From: Acetobacteraceae bacterium
GTDB taxonomy: Bacteria; Pseudomonadota; Alphaproteobacteria; Acetobacterales; Acetobacteraceae
Direction of reading: 5' to 3'
Assembly (NCBI GenBank): GCA_027482245.1
Contig: JAIXWG010000063.1
Coordinates: 1 to 64,000 of the forward strand
DNA: 64,000 bases
The notes under the pieces were generated by a model. The model had not been told where the DNA came from. It did not search any database and saw only the letters and a program-made list of their open reading frames with translations. This document shows, in pieces, positions 43,257 to 52,546 of this stretch. Each line of letters starts with the position of its first letter. Position 1 is the first letter of the stretch. A program made the translations under genes and the position numbers.

Positions 43257-44224
43257 TCGGCGCGCAGCCCCGTGGCGCGTTGCAGCTCCTGCATGCGTTG
43301 CAGGTCGCTCGCGATCTTCTGCGCGAATTGCGCGGGGCTCGTGCCCTCGATCTCCAGCCCGTTCTCGACCAGGCGCGCGCTGACCTCGGGCGCGCGCAGC
43401 GTGGCGACGAATTCCGTGTGCAGGCGTTCGATGATCGGCGCCGGCGTGCCCGCGGGCATGTGGACGCCGTACCAGGAATTCATCTCGAAGCCCGGATAGG
43501 TTTCCGCCATCGCCGGCACATCCGGCAGGCGGCTGCTGCGGCCGAGCGTCGTCACCGCCAGCGGTCTCAGCTGACCGGACTGGATGAAGCCCATGACGGC
43601 GCCGATGTTCCAGAAGCCCATGTCGATGCGGCCGGCCAGCATGTCCGTGATCGGCTGCGTCGATCCAGTATAGGGCACGTGCAGCAGGTTGATGCCCGCG
43701 GCACGCATGAACATCTCGCCCGCCAGATGCGTGGTGCTGGCGGGCCCGATGGAGCCGAAGTTCAGGCCCGGGTTCGACGCCCGCGCGACGTTCACCAACT
43801 CCGCCACGTTGTTCGCCGCGGTACCGGGGCGGATGACGAAGACGAGGCCGGAGGAGACCAGCTGCGTCACCGGGATGAAGTCGCGGATCGGATCATAGGG
43901 CACGCTGCGGAAGGCTGGCGTGATGGCGTTGGGGCCGGCCTGGGAGAACAGCACCGTGTAGCCATCCGGCGCCGCGCGGGCGACGGAGGCGACGGCCAGC
44001 GTGCCGCCCGCACCGGGCCGCGTTTCCAGCACCACGGGCTGGCCGAGCGCCTGACTCACCTTCTCGATGATCGGGCGCGCGATCAGGTCGGCGGGGCCGC
44101 CGGGCGGCCAGGGGCTGATGAAGCGGATCGGGCGGTTCGGCCAGGCCCCCTGCGCCAGCGCAGGCGCGGCGAGCGTTGCGACGGTGGCGCCTAGCAGCAG
44201 GCGGCGCGGCAGGACCTGGTTCAT
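43253..44224 (-). CDS. TTT-family (Bug/TctC) periplasmic substrate-binding protein
   Basis: 323 residues with a signal peptide (MNQVLPRRLLLGATVATLAA ... ALAQ) and the Bug-family signature WPNRPIRFISPWPPGGPADLIAR plus AAPDGYTVLFSQ. It would bind a carboxylate for a tripartite tricarboxylate transporter; no TctA/B genes are in the window. It sits within the operon between the hydrolase and acyl-CoA ligase genes with four-base overlaps. The ligand is presumably an acid that the ligase activates. Confidence 0.9.
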   Translation of the reverse strand: MNQVLPRRLLLGATVATLAAPALAQGAWPNRPIRFISPWPPGGPADLIARPIIEKVSQALGQPVVLETRPGAGGTLAVASVARAAPDGYTVLFSQAGPNAITPAFRSVPYDPIRDFIPVTQLVSSGLVFVIRPGTAANNVAELVNVARASNPGLNFGSIGPASTTHLAGEMFMRAAGINLLHVPYTGSTQPITDMLAGRIDMGFWNIGAVMGFIQSGQLRPLAVTTLGRSSRLPDVPAMAETYPGFEMNSWYGVHMPAGTPAPIIERLHTEFVATLRAPEVSARLVENGLEIEGTSPAQFAQKIASDLQRMQELQRATGLRAE

Positions 44225-45675
44225 GATCGGGCTCCCGGGTTCAGCAGCTTCAGCAGCTCCGCCTTCACCACCTTGCCGCCGGCATTGCGCGGCAGCTCGG
44301 CCAGGCGATGGATGATGGACGGCACCTTGTAGGGCGCGAGGTTCGCGCGGCAGCGGTCGCGCAGCGCATCATCTGTGACGCCGTCATCGGCGACGATGAA
44401 GGCGGCGACCTCCTCCCCCATCTCGCGGGACGGTGCGCCGGTGACGGCGGCGTCGCGGATGCCGGGATGCTCGCGCAGAACACGCTCGATGTCCTGCGGG
44501 TAGATGTTCACGCCACCGCGGATGATCATGTCCTTGGCGCGGCCATGCAGGTAGAGGAAGCCTTCCTCGTCCAGCCGCGCCAGGTCGCCGGGATAGAACC
44601 AGCCATCGCGGAACGCGTCGCCATCCTCCGCGCGCCAGTAGCCGCGGGCGGAGGCCGGGCTGCGGTAGCGCAGGCGGCCGATGGTGCCGGGGGGTTGCGG
44701 CGCGTGGTGCTCGTCCACGATCTCGACCTCCACGCGGAAGCCGGGGCGGCCGACACTGTCGGGATGGCGTTCGCAATCCGCGGGGGTGAGGATCGAGACG
44801 CCGCCGCCCTCGGTCGAGGAGTAGAACTCGAAGAGGTTGGGCGTGAGCTGCGTGCGGATCGCGACGCGTTCCTCCGGATGTAGGGCGGAGCCGGAGGAGA
44901 TCAGCACGCGCAGCGTCGGGAAGGCGAGCGTCGCCGGCTTCTCATCCAGCAGGCGCCGGATCATCGTCGGCACGAGGAACAGCACGGTGCCGCCGATCGC
45001 CGCGAGATGCGCGGACAGCGCGCCAACCTTCGTGCGCGGCGACAGGACGGAGATGGTGGCGCCGGCGAAGAGCATCGCGAGGTTGAAGGCGCGGCCACCG
45101 CCGAGATAGAGCGGGGTGACGGAGACATACACGTCCTGCGCGTTCAGTCCCATGTTCAGCCAATAGACCATGAAGCGCGCCTCGAACTGCCGGTGCGTCG
45201 CGCATGGCCCCTTGGGCAGGCCGGTGGTGCCGGAGGACAGCGACAGCACGAGCGGACTGTCATCCGTGATGGCGGCGTCGTGGTAGAGCGTGTCGGAGGG
45301 CGCGATCCAGCCGGGGTCCAGCGCCTGCCAGCCCGACATGGGCAGCGCGGGATCATCGGCTTCCAGCAGCACGATGTCGGGCTGGAAGGCCTCCGCGAAG
45401 CGCCGCTTCTCCTCCGTCTGCCAGCGGCAATCCATCGGCAGGATCACGGCGCCGAGCCGCGCCAGCGCGATCATCGCGACGATATGCTCGGCATGGTCCG
45501 CGAGGCCGAGACCCACCAGCATCTCTCGCCCCACGCCCCTGGCGTGCAGCGCGTGGCAGGCGCCGTCGATCATCCGGTCGAGCGTCGCGTAGTCGATGCG
45601 GCGGTCGCCATCAATGATCGCGACCTTGTCGGGTCGCGAGCGGCGATGCAGGCGGAAGACGGCGTCGAAGGGCAT
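44221..45675 (-). CDS. Class I adenylate-forming ligase (acyl-CoA synthetase)
   Basis: 484 residues. P-loop LSSGTTGLPKG near 147, A5 region FYSSTEGGGVS near 283, hinge GDLARLDEEGFLYLHGRAKDMIIRGGVNIYP near 365-395, and the catalytic A10 lysine in NAGGKVVK near 467 are all intact. It would activate a carboxylic acid to its CoA thioester with ATP. It is encoded directly after the double hydrolase with no gap and overlaps the TTT binding-protein gene, suggesting CoA-dependent breakdown of an imported acid. Confidence 0.9.
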   Translation of the reverse strand: MPFDAVFRLHRRSRPDKVAIIDGDRRIDYATLDRMIDGACHALHARGVGREMLVGLGLADHAEHIVAMIALARLGAVILPMDCRWQTEEKRRFAEAFQPDIVLLEADDPALPMSGWQALDPGWIAPSDTLYHDAAITDDSPLVLSLSSGTTGLPKGPCATHRQFEARFMVYWLNMGLNAQDVYVSVTPLYLGGGRAFNLAMLFAGATISVLSPRTKVGALSAHLAAIGGTVLFLVPTMIRRLLDEKPATLAFPTLRVLISSGSALHPEERVAIRTQLTPNLFEFYSSTEGGGVSILTPADCERHPDSVGRPGFRVEVEIVDEHHAPQPPGTIGRLRYRSPASARGYWRAEDGDAFRDGWFYPGDLARLDEEGFLYLHGRAKDMIIRGGVNIYPQDIERVLREHPGIRDAAVTGAPSREMGEEVAAFIVADDGVTDDALRDRCRANLAPYKVPSIIHRLAELPRNAGGKVVKAELLKLLNPGARS

Positions 45676-47334
45676 CTAGCGCGACATGACGGCGCGGATG
45701 GCGGCGGCGTGATCCGCCGTGCTGTCGCCGTAGCGATGCACCGTCGCATCGGGGCGCACCGCGGCGGCGTCCGGCAGGCACTGCACGAAGGCGTCCGATT
45801 CCGCCGACAGCAGCGCGACGCGATGCGGCAGCGCGGCCAGGCGTTCCGGCAGGGGCCAGGCGATGGCGGCACGCCAGGCCGGGGCGAAGCGATGCGGGTT
45901 CTTGGCCTGCTCGCGGATCTCCAGCTGCAGGCGATCGGGCTCGATCCGCGGCTCCACGCCACGCGCATTCGCCAGGCGACGATCCCACCAGGGAAACCAC
46001 AGCCCCATGTCGCGGCGCATGTGCCACATCTTCAGCAGATGCGATCCATCCCAGCACGGCGTCACATCCGGCGCCCAGCGATCCGCCCATTCGGCGCGCA
46101 GCCGCGCGGGCAGCGCGATGGGGGCATCGAGCAGCACGGACAACGCACGATCGGGCCTCGCGCTGGCAGCGGCGACGACGGTCGCGGCGCCGCTGTTGTG
46201 GCCGAGCAGATGCGCCTGCGTCACGCCGAGCGCGTCGCAGACCTGCCACAGCGTCCGCGACCAGGCCTCGGGCGACTGATCCGCGCTGTCATCGCTCTCC
46301 CCATGGCCGAGCGGATCGAAGCTGATGGCGGGGACATCGAGCGCGCGCAGCAGATCCTCATACAGCGCGGAGGATCCCGGCACATGCGGCGCGATGACGA
46401 GGGGCGGCGCGGCGTGGATGTCGCCCATCACGCGCACCAGCACCTGGTCGTCGCCGATCGTCAGGTAGTTCGTCGTGCTGCGGCCGGCGATCGGCGTGGC
46501 GAGGGGTGGTGGCGGCGGTTCGCCGCGCGCGGGATGGCGCAGCAGGATCTGGCGCTCCACGGCGGCGGCGGCCAGCGGGTCTCGCGGCATCTCTTGCTGC
46601 CACGCGGTCGCCGGATACTGCGCCATGGTGCGGTGCTGGCTGTCGCCGGGGCGGTTGCCGAAGCAGACGGGCACGCGGAGTTCCGGCAGGACCTCCAGCC
46701 CCCGATGCCGGAACGCCGCGCTGTAGCCGATGCGGTAGCCATCGCCGGCTTCCAGCAGTTCCAGCACGCCGCGGTGGTTGAACTCGGTGTCGGGCGCATC
46801 GGTGTCGGCGCGGAAGGCGAGGGTCTGGTTGTGCCACGGCCAGAAGACGTGCTGGTCGCGATAGCGGTACCACAGCCAGACGAGGTGGCTGCCATCCCAG
46901 GATGGCACGATCGGCAGCAGGTACTTCGAAAGCCGCTCCTGCGCCGCCTTCACCGAAAACACAGGAAAACCGTCGGTCAGCGCCATGGAACAGCGGTCGG
47001 GATGGCGCAACGCGTATTCCACGGCGATGGAGGCGCCGGTGTGGCGCCCGTAGGTCGCGGCCTGGTCCACGCCCATCACCGACAGCGCTTCCGCCAGGCC
47101 ATCAGCGAAATCCTCGATCTCCGGCTGTTCGAGCGGCAGCAGGTCGGAGAGGCCGAAGCCCGGCGTGTCGAAGGCGAAGGCCGTGAAGGAACCGGCAAAG
47201 ACGGATTGAGGCTCGCGCAGCACCTTCGCCGAACAGGGCGACGCGTGCAGCAGGCAGACCGCGGGGCCACTGCCGGCACGGGTATAGTGGACGCGACGAT
47301 GGCCGACGGTCAGGAAGTGCTTGGTGATCCTCAT
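45676..47334 (-). CDS. Tandem alpha/beta-hydrolase fusion with non-canonical nucleophiles
   Basis: 552 residues made of two homologous alpha/beta-hydrolase domains (about 1-270 and 275-552). Domain 1 has GRHTG with His98 at the nucleophile position, the same residue number as in the single-domain protein at 42429. Domain 2 has GHNSG with Asn380. Both contain a cap-helix signature, WDGSHLVWLW ... FWPW and WDGSHLLKMW ... WFPWW, shared with the single-domain protein. This points to duplication and fusion within a family lacking the Ser nucleophile. The start at 47334 gives the usual domain beginning and overlaps the oxidase gene by four bases. Confidence 0.8.
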   Translation of the reverse strand: MRITKHFLTVGHRRVHYTRAGSGPAVCLLHASPCSAKVLREPQSVFAGSFTAFAFDTPGFGLSDLLPLEQPEIEDFADGLAEALSVMGVDQAATYGRHTGASIAVEYALRHPDRCSMALTDGFPVFSVKAAQERLSKYLLPIVPSWDGSHLVWLWYRYRDQHVFWPWHNQTLAFRADTDAPDTEFNHRGVLELLEAGDGYRIGYSAAFRHRGLEVLPELRVPVCFGNRPGDSQHRTMAQYPATAWQQEMPRDPLAAAAVERQILLRHPARGEPPPPPLATPIAGRSTTNYLTIGDDQVLVRVMGDIHAAPPLVIAPHVPGSSALYEDLLRALDVPAISFDPLGHGESDDSADQSPEAWSRTLWQVCDALGVTQAHLLGHNSGAATVVAAASARPDRALSVLLDAPIALPARLRAEWADRWAPDVTPCWDGSHLLKMWHMRRDMGLWFPWWDRRLANARGVEPRIEPDRLQLEIREQAKNPHRFAPAWRAAIAWPLPERLAALPHRVALLSAESDAFVQCLPDAAAVRPDATVHRYGDSTADHAAAIRAVMSR

Positions 47335-48854
47335 GGCGTCTCCTCCCGCAGCAGCGCGCCCGGATTCATGCGGCGATCCGGGTCCAGCATCGCCTTCACC
47401 TGGCGCAGCAGCGCCGCACCTTCCGGCGTCATGCGCTCCGCCAACGCGTAGTGGCGGCCGATCTGCGCGTGCACGGCGCCATGCGCATCCAGCACCGCGC
47501 CCAGCGCCTTGCGCGCGTCGCGCACCGCGGCGCGGGCGGTGGGATTGGCCGGGAAGGCGCCGAAGCGCGCGCGGTTCTTCTCCGTCAGGTGCCGCATGTG
47601 CAGCGGGTCCAGCGCGTCGCGCCAATAGAACATCGGCTCGATCGTCACATAGGCGCCAAGCGAGGAGATGATGTGGCTGACGCTGATGCCGTGCTCCGCC
47701 AGCGGCAGCGTCGCCAGGCGGGCCTCCAGCGCGTGCAGGCAGGCCTGCGCGGTGCCGAGTGGCATCATGCCATGCACCGGCACCCAGCGCTCACCGTCAG
47801 GCCCCACGAAGCCGCGGATGGAATAGGGGCGCGCCCGCAGCGCGCGGGGGATGGCGGCCTCGACCTCCCGCCCCCCGGCGGCGGTGGCGATCGCGCGGGC
47901 GGCGGCGATGCCGGCCTCCGCGGCGGGCACCGTCACGCCTTCCGCCGTCAGGTGCAGCGTCCAGGCAGGATCGGCAATCTTCGCGCGCGCCAGGCCCGCG
48001 ACATCGCGCATGGCCTGCATGACGGAGCCCGCGCGGGCGGCGACGGCGGCGGCGGTGCGCAGCGCCTCACCCGCCTCCACCTTCGTCGCGGACTGCCCAC
48101 GCACCGGGTCCATGGCGAGCGCCCGCGCCACCAGGCCCTTCTGCATGATGGTGACGAGCGCGCCCATCATCGCGCCGCCGTCCTCGAAGGCGAAGGACGC
48201 GAAGGCCGCGTCGCGTTCCGGCGCCAGGCGCAGCGCGATCTCTGTCTTGACGCCGAAGGCGCCGCAATCGCCGAGGAACAGGCCCGTCAGGTCCGGACCC
48301 ATGTGCCGCCAGAAGCGCGGCTCGTCGCGCATCGCCAGCGCACCGGTGCGCGCCACACTGCCATCGGCCAGCACGACGGCCAGGCCGATGATGCCATCCA
48401 TGCTGCCCGGCAGGTTCTGCGCGGCCAGGCCGCCGACAGTGCTGGCGGCCCCGGAAATGGGCGAGGCCTGCGCCGAGCGCAGCCCATGCGGCGCCAGCGC
48501 CTCCGCCAGCTTCTGCCAGGTCGTGCCGGCGCCGACGATCGCGGTCAGGTTGGCGGCATCGATGCGGATGCTGTCGAGCCGCGCCGTATCGACGACGACC
48601 GCAGGCGCCGTCGGCACGACGCCGGCGGTGTAGGAGAGGCCCGCACCCCTCGGCACGACCGGCGCGCCGTGCTGCGCCACGATCCGCAGCGCCGCCGCGC
48701 ATTCCGCCGTGCTGCCGGGCCGGACCACCATCATTGCCGGCGCGGCATCGGGCCAGTCGAAGAGGTCGGAGGCGGCGAGCGCGCAGGACGCGGCATCGGT
48801 CGCGACATGCGCCTCCCCGAGCGATGCGCGCAGCGCCGCCACCAGGTCACTCAT
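47331..48854 (-). CDS. FAD-linked oxidase (GlcD/vanillyl-alcohol oxidase type)
   Basis: 507 residues: an N-terminal PCMH-type FAD-binding domain (VRPGSTAECAAALRIVAQ, VVPRGAGLSYTAG, then GxxSTVGGLAAQN) and a C-terminal FAD-oxidase domain ending in MKxxLDPDRRMNPG-like VKAMLDPDRRMNPGALL. Family members oxidise alpha-hydroxy acids or phenolic alcohols. It is cytoplasmic. In this operon it lies between the HxH-less amidohydrolase and the tandem hydrolase, overlapping both, so it probably oxidises a hydroxy-acid intermediate. Confidence 0.88.
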   Translation of the reverse strand: MSDLVAALRASLGEAHVATDAASCALAASDLFDWPDAAPAMMVVRPGSTAECAAALRIVAQHGAPVVPRGAGLSYTAGVVPTAPAVVVDTARLDSIRIDAANLTAIVGAGTTWQKLAEALAPHGLRSAQASPISGAASTVGGLAAQNLPGSMDGIIGLAVVLADGSVARTGALAMRDEPRFWRHMGPDLTGLFLGDCGAFGVKTEIALRLAPERDAAFASFAFEDGGAMMGALVTIMQKGLVARALAMDPVRGQSATKVEAGEALRTAAAVAARAGSVMQAMRDVAGLARAKIADPAWTLHLTAEGVTVPAAEAGIAAARAIATAAGGREVEAAIPRALRARPYSIRGFVGPDGERWVPVHGMMPLGTAQACLHALEARLATLPLAEHGISVSHIISSLGAYVTIEPMFYWRDALDPLHMRHLTEKNRARFGAFPANPTARAAVRDARKALGAVLDAHGAVHAQIGRHYALAERMTPEGAALLRQVKAMLDPDRRMNPGALLREETP

Positions 48855-49750
48855 GCCGGCTTGTCGGCCAGCTTGAAGATGTTGATGGCGTTGTTACGCA
48901 GGATCTTCTTCAGCGGCTCCGGCCGGAAGTCGAGGTCGTGCATCTCCTTCATCGCACGCTCCGGGTCGATGACGGCCCAGTCCGTGCCGAAGAGGAATTT
49001 GTCCTGGCCATAGGTGTTGGCGTAGTGCACGGCCTGCGGCGGCCAGTGCTTCGGCGCATAGGCATCGCCCGCCATGTAGACGTTCGGATGCTTGGTGCAG
49101 CAGGAGATCATCTCATCCGTCCAGGGATAGCCGAGATGGATGCCGATGATCGTCAGCTCCGGGAAATGGATCGCGACCTTGTCGAGCGTCATCGGTCGCC
49201 CGACCGTCGGCAGGCGACGGTCCTGCTGGTAGACGAGGCAATGGCCGACCTGCATCATGATCGGCACCTCCAGCTCCGCGCAGCGGGCGTAGTAGGGGTA
49301 GTAGATGGCGCTGTCCGGCGCCTCCCCGAACCAGTGCGGATAGAGGTGCCCGCCGACGAAGCCGTATTCCTTGATGGCGACGTCGAGTTCCTTGAGGCCC
49401 TTGATGCCGCGCGTCGGATCGATGCCGGCCAGCCCGCTGAAGCGGTCCGGATACTTCGCGCAGATGTCGCGCACCCATTCATAGGGGATCTCGATCGAGC
49501 CCTTCACGCGCAGGTCGCCGCAGCGCACGGCGATGAGGAAGGAACGCTCGATGCCCGCCGCATCCATCTTGCGGAGGTAGTCCTCGATCGAGACGCCGCG
49601 GCGATCCTCCGCCTTGGTGCGCACCTGTTCGCGGAAGCGACCATCGGTCGGGATGCGGCCCTCGGCGAAGGCTTCGGGGGTGAAGACGTTCACGACGATG
49701 TCGATGGCGCCATAGCCCGTTCGGGTGGTGGCGGGGTTGAAGACGGTCAT
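48851..49750 (-). CDS. Amidohydrolase_2-family protein lacking the HxH metal motif (second paralogue)
   Basis: 299 residues, clearly paralogous to the protein at 40698 (shared GHLYPHWFGEAPD-type, GRPMTLDK, KHPNVYMAGDAYAPKHW and FGTDWAVIDPERA segments). The N-terminal metal motif is IDIVVN (Val19, Asn21) instead of D-x-H-x-H; GHCL, GIHLGYPW and FGTD remain. It overlaps the DppF-like ATPase gene and the FAD oxidase gene by four bases each. Its role in the operon may be a decarboxylation, hydration or hydrolysis step with an altered metal site. Confidence 0.85.
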   Translation of the reverse strand: MTVFNPATTRTGYGAIDIVVNVFTPEAFAEGRIPTDGRFREQVRTKAEDRRGVSIEDYLRKMDAAGIERSFLIAVRCGDLRVKGSIEIPYEWVRDICAKYPDRFSGLAGIDPTRGIKGLKELDVAIKEYGFVGGHLYPHWFGEAPDSAIYYPYYARCAELEVPIMMQVGHCLVYQQDRRLPTVGRPMTLDKVAIHFPELTIIGIHLGYPWTDEMISCCTKHPNVYMAGDAYAPKHWPPQAVHYANTYGQDKFLFGTDWAVIDPERAMKEMHDLDFRPEPLKKILRNNAINIFKLADKPA

Positions 49751-50715
49751 GCGCGTTCCTCGACAGGATCGATGATGTTGGTGTGGTCGGCGATGCGGAT
49801 GCAGGCGGCGCCGTGGCCGTCCTCCAGCATCACGGTGGCGGGCGGCGCGGCGGTGCAGGCGGGCAGCACCAGCGGGCAGCGGCCGGCGAAGAAACAGCCG
49901 GGGGGCAGGTTCACGGGGGATGGAATCTCGCCCGTGATCGCGTGACGCTTCAGCCGCACTGCCGGATCGGGCGGCAGATGCGCCGACAGCAGCACCTGCG
50001 TGTAGGGATGCGCGGGCGTGTCGAACAATTGCGCCGCCGGCGCCTGTTCCACGATGCGGCCGAGATAGAGCACGATGACGCGATGGGAGACGAGGCGGAC
50101 CGTCTCCAGGTCATGGCTGATGAACAGCATCGCGATCCCGGTCTCCCGCTGCAGCTCATCCAGCAATTGCAGGATGCCGGCGCGGACGGAGAGGTCGAGC
50201 GAGGAGGTCGGCTCATCCAGCACGACCAGCTTCGGGCGGTTGGCGATGGCGCGCGCGATGGAGACGCGCTGCAGCTGCCCGCCCGAGAGTTCATGCGGGT
50301 AGCGCGACAGAGACGCGACCGGCAGGCGCACGCGATCCGCCAGGCGCCGTGCCTCCGCCAGGCGCGCCGCGCTGTCGAGCGTGGTGTGCAGCGCCAGCGG
50401 TTCCTCCAGCAGGCGGCCGATCGTCATGCGCGGGTTGAGCGAGCCCCAGGGATCCTGAAACACGATCTGCAGCCGGGCGCGCAGCTTCCGCATCGCGGCG
50501 GGCGGCAGCGTCGTGATGTCCTCACCCTCGAACAGGATCGTGCCACCCGTCGGTGCCAGCAGGCGCGTGACGAGCAGTCCGATGGTCGATTTGCCGGAGC
50601 CGGATTCACCGACCAGGCCCAGCGTCTCCCCGGCCGAAATGGAGAAGGAGACGTCGTTCACGGCCTGCACGCCGCCGGGGAAGCAATGCACGAGGTTGCG
50701 GACATCGAGGATCAT
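49747..50715 (-). CDS. ABC transporter ATP-binding protein, DppF/OppF type
   Basis: 322 residues. Walker [10 protein letters not shown] near 35-43, signature [10 protein letters not shown] near 145, Walker [12 protein letters not shown] near 167. The C-terminal domain has the cysteine-containing [14 protein letters not shown] segment usual for OppF/DppF. It is the second ATPase of the Dpp-type importer in this minus-strand operon and overlaps the DppD-like gene by four bases. Confidence 0.92.
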   Translation of the reverse strand: MILDVRNLVHCFPGGVQAVNDVSFSISAGETLGLVGESGSGKSTIGLLVTRLLAPTGGTILFEGEDITTLPPAAMRKLRARLQIVFQDPWGSLNPRMTIGRLLEEPLALHTTLDSAARLAEARRLADRVRLPVASLSRYPHELSGGQLQRVSIARAIANRPKLVVLDEPTSSLDLSVRAGILQLLDELQRETGIAMLFISHDLETVRLVSHRVIVLYLGRIVEQAPAAQLFDTPAHPYTQVLLSAHLPPDPAVRLKRHAITGEIPSPVNLPPGCFFAGRCPLVLPACTAAPPATVMLEDGHGAACIRIADHTNIIDPVEERA

Positions 50716-51689
50716 GCGGCCTCCTGCGCATAGTGGCAGGCGGCACCATGCGTCGCGTCCAGCGCGATGCGGGGCGGGGGCGCGAGGCAGGCGGTGGTCG
50801 CGCGCGGGCAGCGGTCGCGGTAGAGGCAGCCGCTCGGCAGGTCATAGAGGTCGGGCGGCGTGCCGCCGGTGACGGTGTAGCCGATCTGCGCGATGCGGCC
50901 CGGCGTGCTCGCGATCAGCGCCTGGGTGTAGGGATGGGCGGGGCGCGCGAAGACCTGCGCGACGGGGCCGTCCTCCACGATCTGGCCGGCGAACATCACA
51001 GCGACGCGCTGGCAGTAATGCGCGACCACGCCGAGGTCATGCGTGATGACCAGCGCGCCGAGGTTCCGCGCCAGCACCAGGTCCCGCAGCGTGTCCAGCA
51101 CCTGCGCCTGCACCGTGACGTCGAGGCCCGTGGTGGGTTCGTCCGCGATCACCAGCGCGGGTTCGTTCACCAGCGCCATCGCGATCAGCACGCGCTGCGC
51201 CATGCCGCCGGAGAGCTCATGCGGCCAGGCCTGCATGCGGCGCTTCGGATCGGGGATGCGCACGGCAGCGAGCGTCGCCTCCGCCCGCTCCCGCGCCTCC
51301 GCGCGGCTCGTCGTGCCGTGCACGCGCTGCATGCGGACCAACTGGTCGCCGATGCGCTTCAGCGGATCGAGCGAGGTGAGCGGCGACTGCACCACCATCG
51401 CCATCCGCCTTCCCCGGATCTTCTCGAGTTGGCGGTCGGACATGGCGAGGATATCGCCGCCTTCAAACCGGATCGAACCCTGCGGAATGCGAGCAGGGGC
51501 GCGCAGCAGGCCCATGGCGGCCAGCGCGGTCAGCGACTTGCCGGCCCCGGTCTCCCCCACCAGGCCCACGATCTCCCCGGCATCGACGGTGAAGGAGACG
51601 CCGTTCAGCGCGCGTGCGACGCGCACGCGGTTGTCGAGGCCGCGGGCGGCGAACTCCACATGCAGGTTCTCGACCTCGAGCAGCCTCAC
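50712..51689 (-). CDS. ABC transporter ATP-binding protein, DppD/OppD type
   Basis: 325 residues from a GTG at 51689 that overlaps the permease stop (GTGA). Walker A GETGAGKS near 41-48, signature LSGGMAQRV near 160, Walker [10 protein letters not shown] near 180. The C-terminal [14 protein letters not shown] motif is the oligopeptide-transporter cysteine cluster. It acts with the DppF-like ATPase. A much longer frame upstream is coding only in another frame. Confidence 0.92.
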   Translation of the reverse strand: MRLLEVENLHVEFAARGLDNRVRVARALNGVSFTVDAGEIVGLVGETGAGKSLTALAAMGLLRAPARIPQGSIRFEGGDILAMSDRQLEKIRGRRMAMVVQSPLTSLDPLKRIGDQLVRMQRVHGTTSRAEARERAEATLAAVRIPDPKRRMQAWPHELSGGMAQRVLIAMALVNEPALVIADEPTTGLDVTVQAQVLDTLRDLVLARNLGALVITHDLGVVAHYCQRVAVMFAGQIVEDGPVAQVFARPAHPYTQALIASTPGRIAQIGYTVTGGTPPDLYDLPSGCLYRDRCPRATTACLAPPPRIALDATHGAACHYAQEAA

Positions 51690-52546
51690 TTGCCCGTCGC
51701 CCGCCGCTTGGGGTCGAGCAGGTCGGACAATCCATCGCTCGCCAGGTTCAGCCCCAGCACCATCGCAATCAGCGCGAGCCCCGGGAAGAGCGCGACCCAC
51801 CATTCGCCGGAGATCACGTATTCCGCGCCCTGCCGGATCATCGCGCCCCATTCCGGCGCGGGCGCCTGCACGCCGATGCCGATGAAGGCGAGGGTGGCGG
51901 AGATGCGCACCGCCCACGCCATGCGCAGCGGCAGCTGCGCGGTGGCGCCGAGGATCGCGTTGGGCAGGATATGCACCAGCAGCACGCGCCATTCCGGATT
52001 GCCCGCGGCGACGGCGGCGCGCACGAAGGTGGCGTTGCGCAGGGCGAGCACCTCCGCACGCACGATGCGGGCGAAGATCGGGCTATCCAGGAACCCCACA
52101 ACCAGGATGACATTGAGAAAACCCTGGCCGGTGGCGGCGACGATGGCGAGGGCCAGGATAATGGTCGGGAACGCGCGCAGCACGTCCAGCACGCGCAGCA
52201 GCACCTCATCCACCCAACCGCCGCGCCAGCCGGCGATGAGGCCGAGCGGGATGCCGACGATGGCCATGATGGCGCCGGCGGGCAGCGCGATGCCGAAGGC
52301 GTAGCGCGCGCCATGGATGACGCGGGACAGCACGTCCATCCCGTTGCCATCAGTGCCGAGGATGAACGGCCCGCTGCCCGGCGGCTTCAGCGTCTCATAG
52401 GGATGCGACAGCGTCGGCGGCATCGGCGCGATGACATCGGCGAAGGCGGCGAGCAGTGCGAAGACCAGGATGATGCCGAAGCCCACCGCGAAGGTCGGGC
52501 TGCGGCGCGCGGTGCCGACGACGCGGTCGAGCGTGGCGGTACTCAT
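51686..52546 (-). CDS. ABC transporter permease, DppC/OppC type
   Basis: 286 residues: N-terminal membrane segment FAVGFGIILVFALLAAFADVI, the GTDGNGMDVLSRVI motif of OppC proteins, and an EAA loop (RAAVAAGNPEWRVLLVHILPN) near residue 190. It forms the membrane channel with the DppB-like permease. The ATG at 52546 overlaps the previous stop by four bases. Confidence 0.92.
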   Translation of the reverse strand: MSTATLDRVVGTARRSPTFAVGFGIILVFALLAAFADVIAPMPPTLSHPYETLKPPGSGPFILGTDGNGMDVLSRVIHGARYAFGIALPAGAIMAIVGIPLGLIAGWRGGWVDEVLLRVLDVLRAFPTIILALAIVAATGQGFLNVILVVGFLDSPIFARIVRAEVLALRNATFVRAAVAAGNPEWRVLLVHILPNAILGATAQLPLRMAWAVRISATLAFIGIGVQAPAPEWGAMIRQGAEYVISGEWWVALFPGLALIAMVLGLNLASDGLSDLLDPKRRATGK

